Shown here piece after piece: positions 1 to 4,856 of a DNA stretch of 5,342 nt. A model generated the notes under the pieces. It was not told the origin of the DNA. It was given only the letters and a program-made list of their open reading frames with translations, and did not search any database. Position 1 is the stretch's first letter; each line of letters opens with the position of its first letter. Origin of the DNA: Acidimicrobiia bacterium (lineage in GTDB: Bacteria > Actinomycetota > Acidimicrobiia > Spongiisociales > ZC4RG35); the NCBI GenBank assembly GCA_025929005.1, contig JAICND010000135.1, positions 1-5,342 on the forward strand. The letters are read 5' to 3'. The position numbers and the translations under genes were made by a program.

Positions 1-141
1 TGGCAGCACGATTACAAACGGCTCGGCCCCCTCCGGGGGCTCCGGCGACGGGGTGAAGTAGCCAGCATCGACCCACTTCTGATAGAGCGGGCCCTCAACC
101 GCGGCAGGGTCAAACTGAGTGGGAAGGTCCTCTTTGGCCAC
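1..141 (-). CDS. valS: Valyl-tRNA synthetase, N-terminal 47 residues (partial, runs off left edge)
   Basis: Class I aminoacyl-tRNA synthetase that charges tRNA-Val with valine in the cytoplasm. The GTG at 141-139 opens a frame that stays open to base 1. Its opening residues, MAKEDLPTQFDPAAVEGPLY then QKWVDAGYFTP, are the classic ValS N-terminus. The visible part ends in PFVIVLP, immediately before where the family carries PPNVTG and the HIGH-type ATP-binding motif, so no catalytic motif is inside the window. The start is chosen because the frame has a stop at 189-187 (the end of the preceding gene), there is no ATG in between, and homology begins right at this GTG. No Shine-Dalgarno is visible. 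Instead a TACACT hexamer lies 6 bases upstream, which suggests a leaderless mRNA. The gene is third in a minus-strand run. The 45-base gap to the upstream gene is too short for a T-box leader. Identity rests on recognition of this conserved start only. Confidence 0.92.
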   Translation of the reverse strand, partial: MAKEDLPTQFDPAAVEGPLYQKWVDAGYFTPSPEPPEGAEPFVIVLP

Positions 142-147
142 CGGACG

Positions 148-153
148 AGTGTA
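148..153 (-). promoter_or_regulatory. Probable -10 hexamer of a leaderless valS promoter
   Basis: On the minus strand this reads TACACT, matching the TANNNT pattern of actinobacterial -10 elements. Six bases separate it from the valS GTG, so transcription would begin at or next to the start codon, giving a leaderless transcript. The -35 position is weak (GAACCC or AACCCC, depending on spacing) and falls inside a perfect palindrome. This is inference from spacing and from the absence of a Shine-Dalgarno. Confidence 0.5.
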
Positions 154-162
154 AGAGAACGG

Positions 163-178
163 CGAACCCCGGGGTTCG
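163..178. repeat. Perfect 16-bp palindrome upstream of valS
   Basis: CGAACCCC followed directly by GGGGTTCG is a perfect inverted repeat with no spacer. It lies between the stop of the RHH-type gene and the valS start. If valS transcription begins at base 141, the palindrome covers about -22 to -37, where a repressor or activator could control the promoter. As RNA it could form only a short GC hairpin with no U-run, so it is a poor intrinsic terminator. The CGAAC and GTTCG half-sites recall the Gram-positive LexA box, but they are 6 bases apart instead of the usual 4. Confidence 0.55.
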
Positions 179-186
179 ACGTTGGG

Positions 187-696
187 TTAAGCCGCCGGGC
201 CGTCCTGACGGACCTCGCGGACTTTGCCGAGGGCGTCGCGAAGCTCGGCAAGCCAGTCGCTTTCGTGCTGACCTACCAGACGCACACACCAGGCCAGAGC
301 GTCAGCCCGGCTGCGGGCGACCCCTGCTTCGACCAGTGTGTCGAGGACCTTGCGTTCGTTCAACCTGAGCCGGGTCATAGCCGGTGCCGCCAGATGGGTG
401 AACAACACCTCATCGTCACCACAAAGAGCGGCCCAACTCACCTTGCGACCAAAGCGGTGTTCGGCCTCGTTGGCGATCCGCATCCTCTTCTCACGGGTGT
501 CCTCACGAAACCCGCTGATCCGTGCCTGGCGGGCGGTCGCCCTGGCATCGTCTGTGGAGTCGTCGCCCAGCACGGGTTCGCTAAGCGGAATCGTGACGAT
601 CAGTTCGTCGCGGTCACCGGTGACGTCGATCGGACCTGCGGCCCAATCCTGGGGAAGGCGGCCGGTAAACCATGCCGCCACTTCTTCCTTCTTCAT
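187..696 (-). CDS. Conserved hypothetical protein with C-terminal ribbon-helix-helix-like domain
   Basis: A 169-residue soluble protein with no signal peptide or membrane segment. I recognise the general pattern (start MKKEEVAAWF, a GRLP motif) as that of an uncharacterised actinobacterial family, with no known function. Residues 1-45 look like a small alpha/beta unit. Residues 50-85 are charged and probably helical, with many Arg and Lys. Residues 107-144 fit an RHH (CopG/MetJ-like) fold: a short strand MTRLRL, helix A from about 113 to 125, the turn VARSR, and helix B ADALAWCVRLVG. A charged helical tail follows. The ATG at 696-694 is favoured because the conserved N-terminus begins there. 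A GTG at codon 6 has a better-placed purine-rich AAGGA in front, so it remains possible. The start codon lies in a triplet 8-bp repeat that may be an operator. The gene begins 18 bases after the preceding gene ends, which suggests co-transcription. DNA binding is inferred from pattern only. Confidence 0.85.
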   Translation of the reverse strand: MKKEEVAAWFTGRLPQDWAAGPIDVTGDRDELIVTIPLSEPVLGDDSTDDARATARQARISGFREDTREKRMRIANEAEHRFGRKVSWAALCGDDEVLFTHLAAPAMTRLRLNERKVLDTLVEAGVARSRADALAWCVRLVGQHESDWLAELRDALGKVREVRQDGPAA

Positions 697-718
697 GATT
701 ACATAATTACATGATTAC
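695..718. repeat. Three tandem 8-bp units, candidate operator of the RHH-type gene
   Basis: On the plus strand ATGATTAC, ATAATTAC and ATGATTAC follow each other without a gap; units 1 and 3 are identical and unit 2 differs by one base. On the minus strand the units read GTAATCAT, GTAATTAT, GTAATCAT and lead into the start of the RHH-type gene, whose ATG at 696-694 overlaps the last unit. The block is strikingly AT-rich against its GC-rich surroundings. It also spans the stop codon (717-715) of the preceding gene. Tandem 7-8 bp units are typical targets of RHH repressors (MetJ on 8-bp met boxes, omega repressor on heptads). The block could also supply an AT-rich -10 element (AATTAT) for a leaderless transcript. 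Confidence 0.6.
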
Positions 719-1260
719 GGCGTGGTGTCAACCGACTCGGGATCCGGCTCCGGCGGCGGTGGAGGAGCTCGATCCGGTAACGCCCACCAGGCAAGAAAGG
801 CCAGGGCCAGCGCCGCCAGTGCCAAGCCGGCCCAACCCCACATTCGGGTGTCCGAGGAATAGCCCGGGGCGGTTGTTGTCGGAAACGGCAACACCCCGAT
901 GAGGGCTGGATCCAAACCCAACTCGGTCAACCTGAGCGGCTGGGACTGGTTCGAAATGCCATCTGCAAAGGTCTCGAACACGACCACGTAATCGGCCTTG
1001 CGCAACTCGAGAATGATGCCGAACACCCCCCCTCCCCTATCGACCAGAGGCACGGTCTGCTGCTCGGCTCCGGGTTCGATCAAGTGGGCAACCACGGCTT
1101 CCACCTCGGTGGCTTCGACGCTGAGGTCGACTTCGATGGTGGCAGCCCCGACTTGGCGGCCCGAGGCGGAGGCCTCGCCGAAGGCTCCACCCAGCACCAC
1201 GGCCGTCATGAACGGCACCCACAGGGGCCAGGCAAACGCGGACGCACGATGTTGCCGCAT
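715..1260 (-). CDS. Secreted, C-terminally membrane-anchored protein of unknown function
   Basis: A 181-residue protein I do not recognise by name. It opens with a short basic region and a hydrophobic stretch (about residues 11-30) ending near ASA at 31-33, consistent with a Sec signal peptide. Residues 40-112 alternate hydrophobic and polar positions (TIEVDLSVEA, ADYVVVFETFADG), suggesting a beta-sandwich exposed outside the membrane, loosely like FixH/YtkA or copper-resistance domains; no metal-binding His, Met or Cys cluster is visible. A Thr/Pro-containing linker leads to a transmembrane helix at about 141-160, then a short proline-rich acidic tail (a run of five Pro, then EPDPESVDTTP) that would lie in the cytoplasm. 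The protein is thus type I in topology. The ATG is chosen because it gives a normal signal peptide; no Shine-Dalgarno is seen, and a later Met18 would leave only a weak one. It is the first gene of the minus-strand run toward valS and is divergent from leuC. Confidence 0.8.
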   Translation of the reverse strand: MRQHRASAFAWPLWVPFMTAVVLGGAFGEASASGRQVGAATIEVDLSVEATEVEAVVAHLIEPGAEQQTVPLVDRGGGVFGIILELRKADYVVVFETFADGISNQSQPLRLTELGLDPALIGVLPFPTTTAPGYSSDTRMWGWAGLALAALALAFLAWWALPDRAPPPPPEPDPESVDTTP

Positions 1261-1269
1261 CCCGGGCTG

Positions 1270-1297
1270 AGGCTACTCCAGATCGGGCGTTTTTCAG
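1270..1297 (-). promoter_or_regulatory. Possible promoter of the secreted-protein operon
   Basis: Minus strand: CTGAAA (1297-1292), 16 bases, then TAGCCT (1275-1270), then 9 bases to the ATG at 1260. The -35 element matches TTGACA at four of six positions and the -10 fits TANNNT. The leader would be at most a few bases long. It overlaps the region where the divergent leuC promoter must lie. Prediction by eye only. Confidence 0.35.
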
Positions 1298-1304
1298 CCT
1301 CCGG

Positions 1305-1310
1305 TAACCT
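1305..1310 (+). promoter_or_regulatory. Possible -10 hexamer for leuC
   Basis: TAACCT fits TANNNT and lies 9 bases before the leuC ATG, so the transcript would be leaderless or carry only two or three leader bases. No credible -35 is seen at 16-19 bases upstream. No Shine-Dalgarno precedes leuC, and the 59-bp gap leaves no room for a leucine leader peptide or attenuator. Confidence 0.3.
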
Positions 1311-1319
1311 GAGTGATCC

Positions 1320-2723
1320 ATGCAGCCGGCCACACTCCTCGCCAAAGTTTGGGACGAACATCTCGTTCGCTCTCACCCCGAGGAGCCCGACCTTCTCTAT
1401 GTGGATCTCCACCTCGTCCATGAGGTCACCTCTCCCCAGGCCTTCGACTCTCTACGCGTCGGAGGTCGCACGGTCCGCCGCCCGGAGTTGACGCTGGCGA
1501 CCATCGATCACGGGGTGCCTACTACCGATCGGCACCTTGGCATCACCGACCCGCTGTCGAAGATCCAGATCGACGCCCTCGTTCGCAACTGCGCTGACTT
1601 CGGGGTGACCCTGTTTGGGCTCGACGATCCCCGCAGCGGCATCGTCCACGTGATCGGGCCCGAGCAAGGCCTCACCCAGCCGGGGCTGCTGATTACCTGC
1701 GGCGACTCTCACACCTCGACCCATGGCGCCTTCGGAGCTCTCGCCTTTGGGATTGGAACATCCGAAGTCGAACATGTTCTCGCCACTCAAACACTGCCAC
1801 TGCATCGCCCCCAGTCGATGGCGATCTCCATCGACGGAGAGCTTCCGGCCGGCGTCACGGCCAAGGACGTGATTCTCGGAATCATCGCTCGGATCGGGAC
1901 CGACGGGGGTATTGGTCGAGTGATCGAATACCGGGGAAGCACGGTGGAGGCGCTGTCGATGGAGGGCCGCATGACCGTGTGCAACATGTCGATCGAGGCG
2001 GGTGCCCGGGCCGGGATGATCGCCCCCGATGACACGACCTTCGCCTATCTCGAGGGCCGTCCCTATGCGCCCCGCGGCATCGAATGGGAGCGAGCCCTCG
2101 ACGCCTGGCGACGGCTGCCGACCGATTCGGGTGCCCAGTTTGAGCATGAACTTGCGATGGCGGCGGCCGATTTCGAGCCGTATGTGTCGTGGGGTACCAA
2201 TCCCGGACAGACAGTTCCGATCACGGGAAAGGCGCCCGACCCCCTGACCGGTGACGATCCCTCCGAACGCGAAGCCATCGCCAGGGCTTTGAAATACATG
2301 GACCTCGAGCCGGGGACCCCCATCACCGAAATCAGGCTCGACCGGGTGTTTCTGGGATCCTGCACCAACGCTCGGATCGAGGACCTGCGAGCCGCAGCCG
2401 CCATTGTGGCAGGACGCAAAGTCGCTCCCACAGTGGGGGCGATGGTGGTCCCGGGTTCGGGTCTGGTCAAGCTCCAGGCAGAGTCAGAGGGCCTCGATCT
2501 CATCTTCAAAGACGCCGGATTCGAGTGGCGTGACGCTGGCTGCTCGATGTGCCTCGCAATGAACCCCGATGTCCTCGCCCCCGGTGAGCGATGCGCCTCC
2601 ACCTCCAATCGCAACTTCGAAGGTCGCCAAGGTCAGGGCGGTCGCACCCACCTGGTCTCACCGGTGATGGCGGCGGCCGCAGCAATCGCCGGACACTTCG
2701 TCGACGTTAGGAACTGGTCATGA
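1320..2723 (+). CDS. leuC: 3-isopropylmalate dehydratase large subunit
   Basis: With LeuD, LeuC converts 2-isopropylmalate to 3-isopropylmalate through isopropylmaleate, the second step of leucine biosynthesis from 2-oxoisovalerate, in the cytoplasm. It is an aconitase-superfamily protein of 467 residues, the usual length. Visible landmarks are WDEH near the start, DLHLVHEVTSPQAFDSLR (about 29-46), IDHGVPT (62-68), GPEQGLTQPG (113-122) and GDSHTSTHGAFGALAFGIGT (128-147). The three cysteines that ligate the [4Fe-4S] cluster are present: Cys348 in GSCTN, and Cys408 and Cys411 in GCSMC, one position offset from the E. coli enzyme. The C-terminus carries SNRNFEGRQG and the LVSPVMAAAAAIAG segment. 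The ATG at 1320 gives the normal family N-terminus. The TGA stop shares ATGA with the next gene's start, implying translational coupling. All key residues are intact, so it should be active once paired with LeuD. Confidence 0.98.
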   Translation: MQPATLLAKVWDEHLVRSHPEEPDLLYVDLHLVHEVTSPQAFDSLRVGGRTVRRPELTLATIDHGVPTTDRHLGITDPLSKIQIDALVRNCADFGVTLFGLDDPRSGIVHVIGPEQGLTQPGLLITCGDSHTSTHGAFGALAFGIGTSEVEHVLATQTLPLHRPQSMAISIDGELPAGVTAKDVILGIIARIGTDGGIGRVIEYRGSTVEALSMEGRMTVCNMSIEAGARAGMIAPDDTTFAYLEGRPYAPRGIEWERALDAWRRLPTDSGAQFEHELAMAAADFEPYVSWGTNPGQTVPITGKAPDPLTGDDPSEREAIARALKYMDLEPGTPITEIRLDRVFLGSCTNARIEDLRAAAAIVAGRKVAPTVGAMVVPGSGLVKLQAESEGLDLIFKDAGFEWRDAGCSMCLAMNPDVLAPGERCASTSNRNFEGRQGQGGRTHLVSPVMAAAAAIAGHFVDVRNWS

Positions 2724-3205
2724 GAGACCCGATTGCCGAAAGACCGCTGGCACCCAAGGCGTACGGATACTCCACCAAACGCAAAGGCATGCTTCCATGG
2801 GGCCTGGTTCGGGAGGCGCTGGCTGACGCCAACCTCTACTGGATAGCCACCAAACGCCCCGATGGCGGCCCCCACCTACATCCAATCTGGGGTGGCTGGG
2901 TCGGCAACCACCTCTACTTCGAGGGTGGCGACACCACCAAGTGGGCTCGAAACCTGGCCGGCGACAAAAGGGTGAGCTTCGGGGTCGAGAGTCAGGGGTT
3001 GCACATCAGCGGCCGCGGCATCGTTGAGATCAGTGCGGCGGGTGACGACTTCAACGCTTTGGCGGCCAACTATGCAGGTAAGTACTCGTATCAGCCCGAG
3101 ACCGACCAGTTCTATCGCGTCAACCCCGCGGTCATCATTGCCCTCGCGATGACGTCGTTGGAACAGTTCGCCGTCACTCCAACACGATTCCGGTTCGAAG
3201 CATGA
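2720..3205 (+). CDS. PPOX-class split-barrel FMN/F420-type oxidoreductase family protein
   Basis: A 161-residue protein of the pyridoxamine 5'-phosphate oxidase-like split-barrel superfamily, whose members bind FMN, F420 or heme. Characteristic segments are LYWIATKRPDGGPHLHPIWG (39-58, the first barrel strands and the PDG.PH..P motif), NHLYFEGGDTTKWARNLAGD (63-82, phosphate- and cofactor-binding loop region), RVSFGVES (84-91) and ISGRGIVEIS (96-105). The C-terminal part has an aromatic segment (KYSYQPETDQFYRV) and FAVTPTRFRFEA, the usual closing strand. The TTKWARNL type is common in actinobacterial paralogues. Substrate and cofactor cannot be read from sequence, and it is not a canonical PdxH. 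Start and stop each share ATGA with a leu gene (leuC before, leuD after), so it is expressed from the same message and probably translated by reinitiation. The context suggests, but does not show, a role tied to branched-chain amino acid synthesis or to protecting its oxidant-sensitive iron-sulfur enzyme. Confidence 0.85.
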   Translation: MRDPIAERPLAPKAYGYSTKRKGMLPWGLVREALADANLYWIATKRPDGGPHLHPIWGGWVGNHLYFEGGDTTKWARNLAGDKRVSFGVESQGLHISGRGIVEISAAGDDFNALAANYAGKYSYQPETDQFYRVNPAVIIALAMTSLEQFAVTPTRFRFEA

Positions 3206-3792
3206 GCCCGGTCGACATCATCGTGGGAACCATGGCGCCGCTCCCCCGCGCCAACGTCGATACCGACCAGATCATGCCCAAACAGTTCCTAAAGCGAATC
3301 GAACGCACAGGTTACGGGGAGTTCCTGTTTTGGGATTGGAGGCAGGCGGATCCCGACTTCGTCACAAACCGATCCGAATACCGGGGAGCGTCGATTCTGG
3401 TGACCGGTGCCAACTTCGGCAGCGGTTCGTCGCGCGAGCATGCTCCCTGGGGTCTGGCCGATTGGGGCTTCCGCGCCGTCGTGGCACCATCGTTTGCCGA
3501 CATCTTCCGGAACAACTGCTACAAGATCGGCTTGTTGCCGGTGGAGTTGTCGGAAAAAGAGATCGCATGGCTGATAGAACTTGCCGAGTCCGACCCCTCC
3601 GCCGAAGTCACGATTGACCTTGATGTGCAGACCGTGAGTACAGAAGGCTTCGAGGCGCGCTTTGAGATCGATGGCTATACGAAGTGGCGGCTCCTGAACG
3701 GACTAGACGACATCGGACTGACCATGCGCCACGCCGAGGCTATTTCCGAATACGAAGCGTCGCGGGCCACCTACCGTCCTGCCCTTAGCTGA
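3202..3792 (+). CDS. leuD: 3-isopropylmalate dehydratase small subunit
   Basis: The swivel-domain subunit that pairs with LeuC to form isopropylmalate isomerase and recognises the substrate's side chain. It has 196 residues against about 200 in the family. Conserved landmarks are ANVDTDQIMPKQFLK (17-31), FLFWDWR (41-47), GASILVTGANFGSGSSREHA (62-81), the substrate-loop segment SREHAPW, APSFADIFRNNCYKIGLLPV (95-114) and LLNGLDDIGLTMRHAEAISEYE (164-185). This is the bacterial long-type LeuD seen in Actinobacteria and Proteobacteria, not the short archaeal type. The ATG at 3202 overlaps the stop of the oxidoreductase gene as ATGA and gives a normal N-terminus (a short lead-in, then APLPRANVDTD). 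The stop region overlaps that of the convergent histidine kinase gene by 8 bases. No frame damage is seen. It is separated from leuC by one intact gene, which is unusual for this pair. Confidence 0.98.
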   Translation: MSPVDIIVGTMAPLPRANVDTDQIMPKQFLKRIERTGYGEFLFWDWRQADPDFVTNRSEYRGASILVTGANFGSGSSREHAPWGLADWGFRAVVAPSFADIFRNNCYKIGLLPVELSEKEIAWLIELAESDPSAEVTIDLDVQTVSTEGFEARFEIDGYTKWRLLNGLDDIGLTMRHAEAISEYEASRATYRPALS

Positions 3793-4846
3793 TACGGCCG
3801 ACCATCGGTTCCAGCGCCACCGCTTTGGGAAGCGTGAACCGGAACACGGTTCGATCCCCGGACCTCCTGTAGGTGAGATCTCCTCCCATCAAGATCGCCA
3901 GCTGACGACTGAGGGCGAGGCCGAGGCCGTGCGAGTCCGCTCGTCGATCGTGGGAAGCGAAGGGACTGAAAAGATCCTTGACCTGTTCGGGGGACACGCC
4001 GTTGCCGTCGTCGGTCACATCGAGCCAGACCATCGAGCCGTTGGTGCCGGCGATGAGTTCGACTTTGGGTCCGCCGTAGCGGGCAGCGTTGACCACCAGA
4101 TTTCTGATCACCTGTCGGGCCCCGCCCGGGTCAGCCCAGGCCACTGCCTTTCCCTCCACCTGCGAGTCCAGTCGCAGTTGTCCTACGACTGACGTGGCGA
4201 TCTCGGTCAGGTCGGTGGTCGCGGCCTCGATGGCGATCTGACCTTGCTCCGCTTTGGCAGCGGTGAGAAGATCCTCAACGATGACCGTCATATCGACTGC
4301 CTGCTCGGCGACCAGGCCGACCAGTTCTCGGCGGACGTCGTCGGGCAACGTGGTCCAGCTGTCCTCCAGTTCGCGAGCGAGGCCCACGATCGCCGTCAGC
4401 GGGGTGCGAACTTCATGCGAGACCGCCGCCACCAGGTCTGCCTGCGACCGTAAGGCCCTCTGCATGTTGCGATACGAGGTTGAGGTGACTCCGGCACAAA
4501 TGGTGACGATGGCCATCACCGCCAGACCGGCCGCACCGCTCTGGCCGGCCACCATGTCCCAGCCCCAACGATGATCGCTCGCCAGAAAAAGCCAGATCTG
4601 GATAGGAAAGAAGATCGAAACAGAGAGCACAGCACCCCGCAGTCCGTAGTACCAGGCACCCAGGAGCAGCGGCCCGAACGCCGCCACTGCGTAGATGTCG
4701 TTGACAACGCTGCCGTGCCCAAGCGGCCAGGAGGCGATGTACAGAGCCCAGGCAAAGAGCACCAAAACGGCGCGAGGCAGAGGCTTGCTGGCCATGAGAT
4801 GGCATCGGAAGGTTTGTGGGCCATCTGAAGAGGCCGGGCGACCCAC
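3785..4846 (-). CDS. Four-helix membrane sensor histidine kinase
   Basis: A 353-residue two-component sensor kinase that would autophosphorylate on His and pass phosphate to a response regulator not found in this window. The N-terminal half has four hydrophobic helices (about 25-41, 52-68, 71-88, 104-121) with very short loops, so the sensor is the membrane bundle itself and there is no large external domain. The catalytic part is complete: H-box AVSHEVRTPLTAI with phospho-acceptor His144, N-box NLVVNAARYGG (Asn253), G1 box DVTDDGNGVS (276-285), F-box LFSPF (292-296) and G2 box HGLGLALSRQL (306-316). This is the HisKA plus HATPase_c arrangement. The GTG at 4846 lies 10 bases after the upstream phosphodiesterase stop, fitting an operon. 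Met18 (ATG at 4795-4793), just before the first membrane helix, is an equally credible start, since residues 2-17 show no family feature. The gene converges on leuD. Confidence 0.92.
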   Translation of the reverse strand: MGRPASSDGPQTFRCHLMASKPLPRAVLVLFAWALYIASWPLGHGSVVNDIYAVAAFGPLLLGAWYYGLRGAVLSVSIFFPIQIWLFLASDHRWGWDMVAGQSGAAGLAVMAIVTICAGVTSTSYRNMQRALRSQADLVAAVSHEVRTPLTAIVGLARELEDSWTTLPDDVRRELVGLVAEQAVDMTVIVEDLLTAAKAEQGQIAIEAATTDLTEIATSVVGQLRLDSQVEGKAVAWADPGGARQVIRNLVVNAARYGGPKVELIAGTNGSMVWLDVTDDGNGVSPEQVKDLFSPFASHDRRADSHGLGLALSRQLAILMGGDLTYRRSGDRTVFRFTLPKAVALEPMVGRIS

Positions 4847-4856
4847 CTCGCAACAA

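Noticed and set aside
163..178. LexA (SOS) box upstream of valS
   Set aside because: The half-sites CGAAC and GTTCG match, but they are 6 bases apart instead of the 4 expected for the Gram-positive/actinobacterial LexA site, and valS is not an SOS gene.
12..251. 79-codon minus-strand frame across the valS start
   Set aside because: Arg/Ser/Pro-rich out-of-frame translation; the valS frame in the same place matches a known conserved N-terminus.
265..714. Long plus-strand open frames opposite the RHH-type gene
   Set aside because: Antisense frames kept open by high GC; composition is low in recognisable motifs and the minus-strand frame gives the protein-like sequence.
1265..1299. Inverted repeat GGCTGA / TCAGCC before leuC as an attenuator
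   Set aside because: Six-base arms separated by 23 bases, no leader peptide with leucine codons, and the gap is too small for an attenuator.
1452..2147. 231-codon antisense frame inside leuC
   Set aside because: It is the mirror of an intact, strongly conserved leuC and shows no domain pattern of its own.
3836..3852. Hairpin GAACCG-GAACA-CGGTTC after leuD as an intrinsic terminator
   Set aside because: Only a 6-bp stem with no T-run after it, and it lies within the kinase coding sequence.
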